From Leptospira fainei serovar Hurstbridge str. BUT 6 (lineage in GTDB: Bacteria > Spirochaetota > Leptospiria > Leptospirales > Leptospiraceae): a stretch of 64,000 bases of DNA. Made by a program: the position numbers and the translations under genes. The DNA lies in contig NZ_AKWZ02000003.1 in NCBI RefSeq assembly GCF_000306235.2, positions 391,699 to 455,698 of the forward strand. Reading direction: 5' to 3'. The notes beneath the pieces are model-generated. The model saw only the letters and a program-made list of their open reading frames with translations, was not told where the DNA came from and did no database searches. Shown piece by piece: positions 38,734 to 48,976 of this stretch; within the stretch, counting starts at the first letter, position 1, and the number at the start of each line of letters is the position of its first letter.

Positions 38734-39435
38734 TCATCCAGGGAAGGGCTGCGCGTCTTCTCTGCCTTCTTTTAAAGCGTGCTCCGCCATTTTATGAGCC
38801 TCTTCTCCGAGATATCTCTCTATGATTGCGTGAGAAAGGTAGATAATCGGAGTGATACCGATTGCGATCGCCATTTTATAAACGAAGTTTGTGGAAGAAA
38901 TGGAATTCAAGACTCCAAGCTCGTATTGTCCCCAATACGCGACGAAAATTACGACATAAGAATCCAGTAATTGAGAAACGATCGTAGAACCGGTAGCTCG
39001 AAGCCAAATAAACCTGTTTTTAGTTTTTTTACGAATTAGGTGAAAGATTTGTATGTCGATTAGCTGTCCGATAAGATAGGCGATCACTGATCCGGCGATC
39101 ACCTGTCCAGTATTCGTGAAAACTACATGAAAGGAATGATCGTCCACCGGTGAATTCCCGACCGCCGGAATATTCATATCGATCTGGAGAAGAAAATAGG
39201 CAAGGACGATCATCAACATCCCAACAATCGTCAAATAGCGAACTCCTCGTCTCCCATAATATTCGTTCAAGAGGTCCGTTACGATAAATGTGACCGGAAA
39301 CGGGATCACTCCAATAGTCATCGTAAATCCTAACGCTTGGATCCACTTTGATCCAGTCACCTCCGCCATCAGAAGAAAGGTAAGGAACAAGGCGCTGAGA
39401 ACAAAGAAAAGTTTAAAAGGCCTATGGAATTGCAT
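38734..39435 (-). CDS. Queuosine-precursor transporter, YhhQ family
   Basis: A 233-residue integral membrane protein with about six helices. Family motifs are LLMAEVTGSKWIQ, PFPVTFIVTDLLNEYYGRRGVRYL and ATGSTIVSQLLDSYVVIFVAYWG, all typical of the VUT/YhhQ (COG1738) family, which imports 7-deazaguanine precursors of tRNA queuosine across the inner membrane. Starting at 39435, it leaves 152 bases to the divergent GH18 start. No riboswitch is recognised there. Confidence 0.9.
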   Translation of the reverse strand: MQFHRPFKLFFVLSALFLTFLLMAEVTGSKWIQALGFTMTIGVIPFPVTFIVTDLLNEYYGRRGVRYLTIVGMLMIVLAYFLLQIDMNIPAVGNSPVDDHSFHVVFTNTGQVIAGSVIAYLIGQLIDIQIFHLIRKKTKNRFIWLRATGSTIVSQLLDSYVVIFVAYWGQYELGVLNSISSTNFVYKMAIAIGITPIIYLSHAIIERYLGEEAHKMAEHALKEGREDAQPFPG

Positions 39436-39587
39436 CGAAGGAAATTTTTTCCGATTTTGCTAGTTGTCAATCAAAGAAAGGCGCTTTGCCGCACAAAGAT
39501 TTGACATCTGAACGTACAAAGAATCATTGGAAGGCAGTCGGTGCTTTACTTTTTGCCTCCGCGATTCGATATATACATAGAGCTCAA

Positions 39588-41201
39588 ATGAAATCTTACG
39601 AAGAAGAAACCACACCCGAGGAACTGAGTCGTCCTGTTCCTTATTATCCTCCTAAAAGAACTCCCGTTTGGCAAACTGCGTTTGTCAGTGTTGCCTGGCT
39701 CTGTCTTTCGGGGGTTTCTTTCTATTTAGGGCTGCAGGCTCTAAAAGCCAAGGGATCCGGGCAGGACATTCCTAAATCCGCGCTAACTTCGGAGAATTCT
39801 CCAATACAATTGGCCAATCCGAGTTTGAAATCTCCCGTTGGACCGAGCGCATGGGAATCCTTGGGTAAATGGTGGAATTCCACCGATTTTTTCCCGACAG
39901 AGGCTTCTAACGCGGAAGCTCAGAATTCGGATGGGAAACCGGCATTACCTCTAAACGACGATGATGTTTCTTTTCGCGCTTCCACTTGGTTTTCAGATTA
40001 TGAAGCGATGAAAAAGACCGTTCATTTATATAACGAAATTCATCCTTTTATCTACGGGTTTAAGGGGAGAGAAACCAATAACGGAGATTTGTACTCGCTT
40101 TGGGGGACTTCCCAAAAGCATGCCCGAGTGGCGGAACTTCGTACTCTAAATCCTAGAGTGAAAATCATTCCGACGATTTTTCGCTGGGAAAATAAGAACG
40201 AGAAAATTTCCGAGAATATCGGCCTCAACGGTCGGAGCGATATTCGCGATAAACATATTCAGAATATATTGTACGAAGTGGATACGTACGGTTTTGACGG
40301 GATCGATATCGATTACGAAGGAATGTCCTGCGAGAAGAAGGAAAAATTCGAAGAATTTATCGTTCTGTTATCGAATGAAATTCATAAAAGAGGAAAAATT
40401 CTTTCCGTTGCCGTACACCCGAAGACTGCAGCTAAAAAGAGCGGTCTGAAAGCCTGTAAAGGTCTGAAAGAGAAAATTAAGATGGATTTCGCCGAGAATT
40501 GGCGAGGACCGATGACGCACGATTATGCGTTCCTCGCGCAACATGCCGACCGAATTAAAGTAATGGCATACGAGCTTCATCCCCGTAAATATAGAAATCC
40601 GGGCCCAGGCCCGCAAGCTCCCAACGTTTGGATTCGTAATATCATCGAGTACGCAAAAGAAAGAGTGCCGTCCAAGAAACTTTATATGGCGATTCCGACA
40701 TACGGATATGATTGGGCTTTGAATTGTAACGCCAAAATAAAATCGGTTTACTGGTCCGATGCTTTAAAGCGTCAGCAACTAGGAGTCACTCATCAACCTA
40801 CGAATATAGATCGGGTGATGGCGGCTAATAAAAATTCGGGAACTTGGACGAATCTCTCAAAATTCAGCTGGGTGCACGAAGGAAAAACATACGAAGATCC
40901 GAGTATCTGGTATAAATCGGAAGGTTGCGATAGAGTCGCGTTCTTTATGAACCGTAAAGCTTTTGAAGAAAAAATGACTCTATTACGTTCTTATGATATC
41001 GGCGGATTTTCTTTCTGGCAACTTTTATCGGATAACGATCCCGGCATAAGCACCTATTTGGAATTATTAGTAACCAATAAACTTCCTCCGGTACCTAAAG
41101 TCCAAACCAAACCTAAGAATCCGGAAGTTAAGCAGTCTCCACCGGACGAAGCACAGGATCAGGAAGAAGCGAAAAATACCCAGGAACTTGTCAAAAAGTA
41201 A
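39588..41201 (+). CDS. Membrane-anchored glycoside hydrolase family 18 protein
   Basis: About 537 residues from the ATG at 39588; a TTG at 39486 would add 34 residues. The N-terminal 25 residues are polar, followed by a membrane helix (VWQTAFVSVAWLCLSGVSFYLGLQA) and a low-complexity linker, so the catalytic domain should face the periplasm. The GH18 signature DGIDIDYE is at 237-244 with the catalytic Glu at its end, and VMAYELHPRK and GGFSFWQLLSDNDPG follow as in YaaH/CotE-type GH18 enzymes. A substrate in peptidoglycan or exported glycan is inferred. The C-terminal tail is Pro/Lys/Gln-rich. It overlaps the next gene by 14 bases. Confidence 0.85.
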   Translation: MKSYEEETTPEELSRPVPYYPPKRTPVWQTAFVSVAWLCLSGVSFYLGLQALKAKGSGQDIPKSALTSENSPIQLANPSLKSPVGPSAWESLGKWWNSTDFFPTEASNAEAQNSDGKPALPLNDDDVSFRASTWFSDYEAMKKTVHLYNEIHPFIYGFKGRETNNGDLYSLWGTSQKHARVAELRTLNPRVKIIPTIFRWENKNEKISENIGLNGRSDIRDKHIQNILYEVDTYGFDGIDIDYEGMSCEKKEKFEEFIVLLSNEIHKRGKILSVAVHPKTAAKKSGLKACKGLKEKIKMDFAENWRGPMTHDYAFLAQHADRIKVMAYELHPRKYRNPGPGPQAPNVWIRNIIEYAKERVPSKKLYMAIPTYGYDWALNCNAKIKSVYWSDALKRQQLGVTHQPTNIDRVMAANKNSGTWTNLSKFSWVHEGKTYEDPSIWYKSEGCDRVAFFMNRKAFEEKMTLLRSYDIGGFSFWQLLSDNDPGISTYLELLVTNKLPPVPKVQTKPKNPEVKQSPPDEAQDQEEAKNTQELVKK

Positions 41202-42138
41202 ATACACGGCTTTTACAAACGATCCTTCCTTGGCGGCAGACGTTCTTCGCCAGGGAGGGATCGTTCTGTTTCCCACCGAAACAGTCTATGGATTAGGAGC
41301 AGATTCACGCAATCTTTCCGCCTGCCTAGCGATCTACAAAATTAAAAATCGTCCCGTCGACAATCCTCTCATCGTTCATCTTGCGAACCCGGAACAGATT
41401 TCAGAGATTGCCGAAGTCACTCAAGATGCATATCGAATCATCCAGGAATTTATGCCGGGACCGATTACGATTATTTTGCGAAAAAAAGATGCGTCCGTTT
41501 ATTCGACAGGTTTAAGTACGATCGCAGTGCGAGTTCCTTCCCATAAATTGTGTGCGGAAATGCTAGCTGCTTTCGGTGGACCGGTTTCTGCTCCTTCCGC
41601 AAATCTTTCCGGAAGTCCTTCCATCACACGATATGAGGATGCCGTGGCGGAGTTTGACGGACTAGTGGATTTGATTCTGCAGGGGGAGGAACCGACGATC
41701 GGTTTGGAATCGACAGTCGTTGATCTTTCGGGAGATTCGCCTAGATTGCTTCGTCCAGGCTTGTACGGTGTCGAAGAACTTCGTCGAATTTTACCGGATC
41801 TTGTTTCGGTAGACGTCTCTTTAACGGAGACTCGACCGGTTAGTCCCGGGCTAAAATATAAACATTATGCGCCCGAATGCGAAGTTTATTTTGTTCAATC
41901 GATTCCTAAGCCTGAACGTAATTCGGCGGCGATCGGTATAGGAATAAACACCGAAGGGTGGGCTTTTGCGGTTCGGGTGAACGATAACCTTGGGTATATG
42001 AGAGAGCTTTATTCCTTTTTCCGGGATTGCGATAAGAAAGGAATTCGCAAGGCCTATTGCTTTCCTCCCGCAAACGGAGCAGGGCAAGAAGCTCTTTTGA
42101 ATCGAATTAAAAAAGCGTCCGAAGGTTCCCGAAATTAG
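41188..42138 (+). CDS. L-threonylcarbamoyladenylate synthase, Sua5 type
   Basis: A 316-residue protein beginning at TTG 41188. The YrdC domain has GGIVLFPTETVYGLGADS, KNRPVDNPLIVHL, and SAPSANLSGSPSIT. A C-terminal Sua5 domain follows after YKHYAPE. It makes threonylcarbamoyl-AMP from threonine, bicarbonate and ATP for the t6A37 modification of tRNA. It overlaps the GH18 gene by 14 bases at the start and the convergent SppA gene by 4 bases at the end. Confidence 0.92.
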   Translation: MSKSKYTAFTNDPSLAADVLRQGGIVLFPTETVYGLGADSRNLSACLAIYKIKNRPVDNPLIVHLANPEQISEIAEVTQDAYRIIQEFMPGPITIILRKKDASVYSTGLSTIAVRVPSHKLCAEMLAAFGGPVSAPSANLSGSPSITRYEDAVAEFDGLVDLILQGEEPTIGLESTVVDLSGDSPRLLRPGLYGVEELRRILPDLVSVDVSLTETRPVSPGLKYKHYAPECEVYFVQSIPKPERNSAAIGIGINTEGWAFAVRVNDNLGYMRELYSFFRDCDKKGIRKAYCFPPANGAGQEALLNRIKKASEGSRN

Positions 42139-43865
42139 TTCCGGGAAATTTCCGATGCGGTCTCCGAAAAAAATAGTATTTCCTGCTTCTTCAAAAGTTT
42201 TTTAGATTCGGTCGGCAAGCCGAAATGATCGAGAGCCGTAAAAGAAAGACTCGGTTTCATTTCCTGGATTAGATCCTTCCATGTGTAAGTGCCCGGCAAA
42301 TATCTCACATCCACTTTAGAAAGATTTAATTTTTCTTTGATCCGTTCCAGCAGCTCTAAAAAGGATGAACAGGAATCTAAGAATCCCGCTTTCAAGAAGG
42401 TCTGACCTAAAAAGATTCTTCCTTCTCCCCATTTTGATTCCAATTCGGCATTCGTAGTTTTTCGAGCTTCCGTGACTCGTGAATAGAATAAATCCCTGGA
42501 TCGGGAAACTTCTTTTTTCAAGAATGCGGAGGATTTCGCTCCCAATTTTCCATATTCCGAAAGTATATCTCGGTACGGATAGAATGAGATTCGTTCCTTT
42601 TTAATTCCGAGTTTATTATACAATCCTTTCAGATCGAATCGAAGCATCACTGCACCTATCGAGCCTACCACGGAATAAGGGGTCGCATGAATTTCCTCGG
42701 TTCCACAGGCTAGATAGTAACCGCCGGAAGCCGCGACATTTAGCACGTACGTAAACACCGGTTTTTTTTCGGCGAGCTTTCGAATTTCACGATAGAGTAG
42801 TTCGGACACCAGCGCCGAACCACCGGGAGAGTTCATTTCCAAAACGACCGCACCTACTTTAGGATCGTCTTTGAGTTCTTTTAATAAACTTTGATAATAA
42901 CGATACGATACCTGTCTGGAACGGAACTCCTCCTCTCGACCTAGATCGGGCAGTATGTTTCCCTGGATCGGTAAAATCGCGAGGATCGGAAGCGATTTAG
43001 AGACTATATTGAATTGCTGCAATCTCGAATATAGACGAAGCCCTTTAGCGGTAAATCGTCTATAATTGGGAGTTCCCGATTTCTCCGCTTCTTCCTCCCT
43101 TATGTATCCTTCGTATAAGTAATTGTCCTGGAATTCGTCCTCTTCCAGCAAATCGGTCAGAAATTTTACCTTATGCAAGGCTTCCGAACTAATGATGGGT
43201 TCTTCGAGAACGGATAAAGGAAGTCCGGATGTTTCTAAAAACGCTTTCTTCAGAAATTCATTTTGATCTTTTAATAAGTTTTCCAAGTTCTTTTTAGCAG
43301 GCGCTGAAAAGGAGGATCGTTGGAAGGTTTCACCAAAAGATTTGAAGGCGCCGCTTGCGTATGTTTCCACTCCTACGCCAGCTTTCTTTGCAGTCTCCCC
43401 GAAGAAATAGGGTTCTGCGGAAGGAAGGGTCGGAAAAAACTCGGAGGCCGAACTTGCGTATCTCTCTTTACAGTAGGAGAGGAGCAATAACGACTTTGTC
43501 CCGCCTCCTAAAGAAAATCCGGCGGTCACGATTCCTTTCTCATTCAAAGCTTGAATCGATTTACATAGATTCCAGGCCTCTCCGAAACCGTATTCGGGAG
43601 CTTCGAAGAGAAAGGAAACTTTCTTTAGTCCCGGAACCAATGAGAGGGTGCGCAATCCTAAGAGGAAATCGATAAAGAACGGGCTTTCATCCTTAGACAC
43701 CAACATTCTTACAAAAAGAGATTTTCTCTCGTAGGAAAAGGTTGAAGGAACTTCGAGAAAGAAATGATCTCCTTTACGAAACCGATAAATCAGCATTCTC
43801 CAGAATTGTAACAAAATGCGGAAGGGTAGAAAAATCAGTGAAACGATCGTGCGAAGCATGCTCAA
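42135..43865 (-). CDS. sppA: Signal peptide peptidase SppA-like (S49)
   Basis: A 576-residue protease with an N-terminal membrane helix (TIVSLIFLPFRILLQFWRMLIY) and two S49 repeats. The C-terminal repeat has VVLEMNSPGGSALVSELLYREI and the nucleophile Ser in NVAASGGYYLACG, followed by SVVGSIGAVMLRFDLKGLYNKLGI. The N-terminal repeat is divergent (AGFSLGGGTKSLLLLSYC). The family cleaves leftover signal peptides in the membrane. The full two-repeat length resembles E. coli SppA (618). It is divergent from uvrA. Confidence 0.87.
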   Translation of the reverse strand: MSMLRTIVSLIFLPFRILLQFWRMLIYRFRKGDHFFLEVPSTFSYERKSLFVRMLVSKDESPFFIDFLLGLRTLSLVPGLKKVSFLFEAPEYGFGEAWNLCKSIQALNEKGIVTAGFSLGGGTKSLLLLSYCKERYASSASEFFPTLPSAEPYFFGETAKKAGVGVETYASGAFKSFGETFQRSSFSAPAKKNLENLLKDQNEFLKKAFLETSGLPLSVLEEPIISSEALHKVKFLTDLLEEDEFQDNYLYEGYIREEEAEKSGTPNYRRFTAKGLRLYSRLQQFNIVSKSLPILAILPIQGNILPDLGREEEFRSRQVSYRYYQSLLKELKDDPKVGAVVLEMNSPGGSALVSELLYREIRKLAEKKPVFTYVLNVAASGGYYLACGTEEIHATPYSVVGSIGAVMLRFDLKGLYNKLGIKKERISFYPYRDILSEYGKLGAKSSAFLKKEVSRSRDLFYSRVTEARKTTNAELESKWGEGRIFLGQTFLKAGFLDSCSSFLELLERIKEKLNLSKVDVRYLPGTYTWKDLIQEMKPSLSFTALDHFGLPTESKKLLKKQEILFFSETASEISRN

Positions 43866-43984
43866 ATCCTTTTGCCGACCAATGTATTTTTCCCGCGGAG
43901 AAGAGAAAACGGATTTTTAACGAAGGAAAACCGCTTTTCAGTCTAAGGAATACTATTTTCTCTGAAAAGTAAGAGGGTACGAAT

Positions 43985-46819
43985 TTGGATCATATTCGGA
44001 TACGCGGTGCGAGAGAGCATAACCTAAAAAACGTCAATTTGGACATTCCAAGGGATAAGCTCGTCGTCGTAACAGGATTATCCGGATCAGGCAAATCGTC
44101 TCTCGCCTTCGATACGATTTACGCGGAAGGTCAAAGACGATACGTAGAAAGTTTATCTTCCTATGCTAGACAATTTCTAGGTCAGATGGAAAAACCGGAT
44201 CTCGACTTGATCGAAGGTTTATCGCCGGCGATCTCTATCGAGCAAAAGACCACTCATCGTAATCCCAGATCAACGGTCGGAACCGTAACCGAAATATACG
44301 ATTATCTTCGCCTTTTGTACGCGAGGATCGGCAAGCCCCATTGCCCGATTTGCGGAACTCCTATACAATCTCTTTCCATCGATCAAATCACGGAACGAAT
44401 ACGTGCCTATCCCGATGGAACCAAACTTCAATTGATGTCTCCGGTCGTCTCCGGAAAGAAGGGCGAGCACAAGGATATAATAGACAAGATCAGAAAGGAC
44501 GGCTTTAATCGGGTTCGGATCAACGGAGAGATTCGGACTCTAGACGAGGAGATTACGTTCAAAAAAAGTTTTAAAGCGACGATCGAGATCGTAGTGGATC
44601 GAATTGTGATGAAGGAAGGAATTCGATCTAGACTTGCGGATTCCGTCGAAACGGCATTAAAACAATCGGAAGGAATTTTGATCGTAGATGACGGCAAGAA
44701 AGACCATGTCTTTTCCCAAAAGCTTTCCTGTCCTAACCATCCGGAAGAATCTCTTCCTGAACTTTCGCCTAGGTTATTTTCATTCAATTCTCCTTACGGC
44801 GCTTGTGAAACCTGTGACGGTTTGGGGAGTCTGCTGGAATTCGACGAAGAACTTCTCGTTACGGATCCGGAACTATCTCTGGTGGAAGGTTGTATCGAGG
44901 CTTGGGCCGGTTCGAAAAGCAATAGCTATTGGTTTTTGACGACCGTCCATTCGATGGCTAAAACATTAAAATTCGATTATAATACTCCTTGGAAGAATTT
45001 ACCGGAGAAAGTCAAAAAAACCGTATTGTACGGGGATCGAAACTTAAAGATCGATTATGATTTTCGAAAAGAGAATTCCCGTTATGAATTCAGTCGCGAA
45101 TTCGAAGGCGTAATTCCGAATTTGAAAAGACGTTATAAGGAAGCTTCCGAGTCCAGGCGCCAAATTCTGGAAGGGTTCATGACAAATCATGCATGTCCTG
45201 CCTGTAACGGGAAGCGACTGAAACCGGTCACTTTGGCCGTCGAAGTAAACCAACTTACGATCGATAAATTCTCCGCATTCAGCGTCGAAAAAGCGTTAGC
45301 TTTCGTAAAATCGATGAAGCCTAAAGGCAGCGAAGAGATTATCGCTAAGCCGATCCTGAAGGAGATCCAGCAGCGATTGACATTCTTAAACGATGTCGGA
45401 GTTGGGTATCTCAGCTTGGAACGATCGGCGGGTTCTCTTTCCGGCGGAGAGGCGCAGAGGATTCGATTGGCGACCCAAATCGGATCTAGACTGCAGGGAG
45501 TTTTATATATTCTGGATGAACCTTCCATCGGACTTCACCAGAGAGATAATACGAAATTAGTCAATACGTTGAAAGATCTTAGGGACCTGGGAAATACGGT
45601 CTTGGTCGTAGAACACGACCAAGAGACCATGGAAGAAGCGGATTGGTTGATCGATATGGGTCCCGGCGCAGGAGTTCATGGTGGAACGGTTGTCTGCGCG
45701 GGAACTCCTGCAGAGGTAGCTAAGAATAAAAATTCGCTAACGGGAAAATATCTTTCTGGAAAAGCGTTTATTCCGATTCCGGACTCGCTCCGTTCCGGAA
45801 ACGGAAAAAAAATCAAGATAATCGGCGCCAAAGAAAACAATTTAAAGAATGTGAATGTGGATATTCCTCTCGGGAAATTGGTCCTGATCACGGGTGTTTC
45901 AGGCTCGGGCAAATCCACTCTTATCAATGATATCTTGTACAATGCCGCCGCTCATAAAGTGATGAAAATGCGGACCATCTCGGGTAAACATGAAAAAATC
46001 ACGGGCTTAGAAGAAATCGATAAGATCATTAATATCGATCAATCGCCGATCGGTCGGACCCCGCGTTCCAACCCCGCTACGTATACAGGTTTATTTACCG
46101 TCGTGCGAGATATGTTTGCAGGTTTGGAAGATTCGAAAGTCAGAGGTTATTCACCCGGAAGATTCAGTTTCAACGTGAGCGGAGGCAGGTGCGAAACCTG
46201 CGAGGGCGACGGAATTCTTAAAATCGAAATGCATTTTCTTCCGGACGTTTACGTTACTTGCGATGTTTGCAAAGGGAAACGATACAATCAGGAAACTTTG
46301 GAAGTAAAATTCAAAGGAAAAAACATTTACGAGATTCTGGAAATGACGGTAGAAGATTCGGTGAAATTCTTCGAGAATATTCCTGCTCTTAAACGAAAGT
46401 TGGAAACCTTGGAAGAGGTCGGACTGGGTTATATCAAATTGGGTCAACCTGCAACAACGTTTTCAGGAGGGGAAGCTCAGCGAATCAAACTCGCGACGGA
46501 GCTTTCCAAACGTCCGACCGGAAAAACTTTGTACATTTTGGACGAACCTACTACCGGCCTGCATTTTGAAGACGTTCGTCATCTAATGACTGTCTTGCAT
46601 ACCTTAGTTGATCGCGGGAATTCCATGATCGTTATCGAACACAATTTGGATGTGATTAAGCAAGCGGATTGGGTTATCGATATGGGTCCCGAAGGAGGAG
46701 ACGGAGGCGGGCAAGTCATTGCCGAAGGAACTCCGATGGAAATAGTAAAGATCAAGGAATCCTTTACGGGTCAATATCTCAAGAAGGTAATGGGAACAAC
46801 CGGTAAAAAAGCGGGATAA
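43985..46819 (+). CDS. uvrA: Excinuclease ABC subunit A
   Basis: A 944-residue UvrA starting at TTG 43985 (GAGGG about 9 bases upstream). Two ABC ATPase halves have Walker [10 protein letters not shown] and GVSGSGKST, signature [20 protein letters not shown] and [19 protein letters not shown], and Walker [12 protein letters not shown] and [11 protein letters not shown]. Cys pairs of the zinc modules ([39 protein letters not shown]) are present. It recognises DNA lesions with UvrB in nucleotide-excision repair. A one-mismatch SOS-like sequence lies about 100 bases upstream. Confidence 0.97.
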   Translation: MDHIRIRGAREHNLKNVNLDIPRDKLVVVTGLSGSGKSSLAFDTIYAEGQRRYVESLSSYARQFLGQMEKPDLDLIEGLSPAISIEQKTTHRNPRSTVGTVTEIYDYLRLLYARIGKPHCPICGTPIQSLSIDQITERIRAYPDGTKLQLMSPVVSGKKGEHKDIIDKIRKDGFNRVRINGEIRTLDEEITFKKSFKATIEIVVDRIVMKEGIRSRLADSVETALKQSEGILIVDDGKKDHVFSQKLSCPNHPEESLPELSPRLFSFNSPYGACETCDGLGSLLEFDEELLVTDPELSLVEGCIEAWAGSKSNSYWFLTTVHSMAKTLKFDYNTPWKNLPEKVKKTVLYGDRNLKIDYDFRKENSRYEFSREFEGVIPNLKRRYKEASESRRQILEGFMTNHACPACNGKRLKPVTLAVEVNQLTIDKFSAFSVEKALAFVKSMKPKGSEEIIAKPILKEIQQRLTFLNDVGVGYLSLERSAGSLSGGEAQRIRLATQIGSRLQGVLYILDEPSIGLHQRDNTKLVNTLKDLRDLGNTVLVVEHDQETMEEADWLIDMGPGAGVHGGTVVCAGTPAEVAKNKNSLTGKYLSGKAFIPIPDSLRSGNGKKIKIIGAKENNLKNVNVDIPLGKLVLITGVSGSGKSTLINDILYNAAAHKVMKMRTISGKHEKITGLEEIDKIINIDQSPIGRTPRSNPATYTGLFTVVRDMFAGLEDSKVRGYSPGRFSFNVSGGRCETCEGDGILKIEMHFLPDVYVTCDVCKGKRYNQETLEVKFKGKNIYEILEMTVEDSVKFFENIPALKRKLETLEEVGLGYIKLGQPATTFSGGEAQRIKLATELSKRPTGKTLYILDEPTTGLHFEDVRHLMTVLHTLVDRGNSMIVIEHNLDVIKQADWVIDMGPEGGDGGGQVIAEGTPMEIVKIKESFTGQYLKKVMGTTGKKAG

Positions 46820-46871
46820 ATATGGTAGACCCGTCTCGAGTTGTACGGCATAGAGTCTCCAAGAACCCTCT

Positions 46872-47924
46872 ATGCAAGAACTCTCCGAGAAGCTATTTTC
46901 GTTTCCTAAAACAGAATTTCGTTCCGTATACAAACTATCGCTGCCTGAAATTTTCAAGGCGGGTTTATTTACCGCACTCTCGAAAGGAGGGTTTAAGGAG
47001 TTTCATGAAAAGTTAATTCTTCTTCCTTCTCTTCCGCACGGAATCGGTGTCGGCGTGGGAATTATGGCTCAGACAAATGTGGCCGGAAGAATTCTTCGTT
47101 TATTATCCGGTGTGGAACCGGGTTTGGAAGCGGAGGAAGGTACTAGGGAATTAGCGAGAACGATCCTAAACCGATTGTCCCAGGGTTTAGGAATTTTGGG
47201 TTTAGGAGTCAGCGAGCCGGGCTGGATGGGGAAGATTTCCAATTTGAAATCGATAGCGAAGCGTTTACCGGACGGTTCGTTCGAGCTGACCTTCTCGAAG
47301 GGATTCGTGACAAACGGAGCCGATGCCGAGGGTTTTCTAGTAGTTGCTAAAGGCGAAGAGATTCCGTACGGAGTCTTTTACGTTCCTAGAAATAGCGAAG
47401 GTCTAGAACTGGAGGAATTCCATTTGGAATTCGCTCCGGAAGCGACTCATTGTAAAATTAAAGCCGCGAACCTTCGCGTTCCTAAGCATCATTTATTTCT
47501 TCCGGACTATTCTAAATTCGGTCCGGACGTGCATCTTTCGGAAATGCTTTCCGCGGCAGTGCTGTTTTGCGGAGCGATTCGTAAAATCGTAAGCGATTTA
47601 GGAGGGCGTCCGGAATGCCGGGAATGGTCCTCTACACTTGGTCAGCTTTGGGATCTGAGCGGATTGCTATTTTCAAAATGCTTGGAGCTGTCCGAGAAAA
47701 AAGATAGGAACCCCGCTTATAAGATCGAAGAAGACCACCCTTACGGTTATGAAACGGTTTTGGACGTATCGGGAAAACTTCTGGATTCTCTGCCTTTCTT
47801 TGATCGAAAAAAGGAGTATCCGGATTTCGAATTATTTTTCTCCTTTCATCCTGCAAGAAGTCCGGTCTATTTAAAGAATAGAATTAGGCAATCGAGAGAA
47901 TGGAGGAAGTTCGGGGTTCGCTAG
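46872..47924 (+). CDS. Divergent acyl-CoA-dehydrogenase-like protein
   Basis: A 350-residue protein whose middle part resembles the flavin-binding domain of acyl-CoA dehydrogenases (GLGVSEPGWMGKISNLKSIAKRLPDGSFELTFSKGFVTNG, where typical members have TEP...D...T.A...DG..Y.LNG.K.(W/F)ITN). The C-terminal helical domain is shorter and diverged, and I cannot assign the catalytic Glu. It could be a degenerate or reassigned family member. It lies 52 bases after uvrA on the same strand and is convergent with the CDF transporter (4-base overlap). Confidence 0.6.
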   Translation: MQELSEKLFSFPKTEFRSVYKLSLPEIFKAGLFTALSKGGFKEFHEKLILLPSLPHGIGVGVGIMAQTNVAGRILRLLSGVEPGLEAEEGTRELARTILNRLSQGLGILGLGVSEPGWMGKISNLKSIAKRLPDGSFELTFSKGFVTNGADAEGFLVVAKGEEIPYGVFYVPRNSEGLELEEFHLEFAPEATHCKIKAANLRVPKHHLFLPDYSKFGPDVHLSEMLSAAVLFCGAIRKIVSDLGGRPECREWSSTLGQLWDLSGLLFSKCLELSEKKDRNPAYKIEEDHPYGYETVLDVSGKLLDSLPFFDRKKEYPDFELFFSFHPARSPVYLKNRIRQSREWRKFGVR

Positions 47925-48973
47925 TGCGAATGGTGCTCGTCAGGATGATCGTGATTATGATGAACGTGTCCCCAATCTTCCGGTTCCATTTCGTGAAGAG
48001 TTTTGGCCAAAATTCCATCTAGCTGTTTCGTCGTTTTTAAATCTTCCAATTGCAGATATATCTGTTCGAATTTCCATTCTTCCCGGAGCAAAGAGTAGGC
48101 ATCCGTCAAAATCTTTTTGGTATCCGATCCTGCTTTGATTCGTAAGCGGAATGCGCATGCATGAATTCCTTTGGTGAGGCTCCAACTATGGGAGGAAAGG
48201 ATGGTTTCGACTCCTTTCAGATCTAGAATATCTTTTTGCAGATGATCCCATTCGTCCGGATTGGGAGAAGCTTCCAACAAAATCGATAGACTTTCCTTTA
48301 GAATAGATCCTGCGGATTTAAGAATCAAGAAAGATAACAGTACGCTGATTAACGGATCGATCCAATTCCAATGGGTGTACCGAATTAGAATCGCTCCGAT
48401 TACCACAGCCACTGTGGCCAATAGATCGCTAAGGACGTGTAGATATGCGGAGCGAAGATTGATATTGTCGCCCACTATGCGTCTTAAGATCCAGACGGAG
48501 ATTAAGTTCAAGACGACCGTGCCCAAACTGAATGCGAGCATTAAGTCCGGCACCACTTTATGCCCGGATTTGATTCTCTCCCAAGCCTCGATTAATATGT
48601 AGGCGGAAATTCCGAATATCAGGAGCGAATTTAAGAACGCGGTCAGTACTTCCACCCGAAAGTATCCGAAGTTCATTCTATGATTCGGTTTTCGATCGGC
48701 AATCAGGACTGCAGTAAGACTTAGTAAAAATGCGAACGAATCGGAAATGACATGCCCTGCATCCGCGAGTAGAGCCAGACTATGACTTTGTGCCGAACCC
48801 CAAATTTCCCAAGCGAAAATTCCCAGAGAAAGCAGCAGGGCTATCAGTAGGGAGCCGACGGTACCTTTTCTTCTAGGCCGAAGAATCGTTTGGTTTAAAA
48901 AAGGATCGACCGGAGTTGCAGTACGATCCCGAATTCGTTTCGAGTTTGCGGATTTGATCATTCTAGCCGACAA
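47921..48973 (-). CDS. Cation diffusion facilitator metal transporter
   Basis: A 350-residue CDF protein. Six membrane helices span about residues 40-230, with the zinc-site motif in ALLADAGHVISDSFAF (HxxxD) and the second pair in YLHVLSDLLATVAVVIGA. A cytoplasmic C-terminal dimer domain follows, and the tail HVHHNHDHPDEHHSH is histidine-rich, as in ZitB/CzcD-like zinc exporters. It exports divalent metals by proton antiport. It lies 3 bases past the OmpA-like gene stop on the same strand. Confidence 0.93.
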   Translation of the reverse strand: MSARMIKSANSKRIRDRTATPVDPFLNQTILRPRRKGTVGSLLIALLLSLGIFAWEIWGSAQSHSLALLADAGHVISDSFAFLLSLTAVLIADRKPNHRMNFGYFRVEVLTAFLNSLLIFGISAYILIEAWERIKSGHKVVPDLMLAFSLGTVVLNLISVWILRRIVGDNINLRSAYLHVLSDLLATVAVVIGAILIRYTHWNWIDPLISVLLSFLILKSAGSILKESLSILLEASPNPDEWDHLQKDILDLKGVETILSSHSWSLTKGIHACAFRLRIKAGSDTKKILTDAYSLLREEWKFEQIYLQLEDLKTTKQLDGILAKTLHEMEPEDWGHVHHNHDHPDEHHSH

Positions 48974-48976
48974 ACT

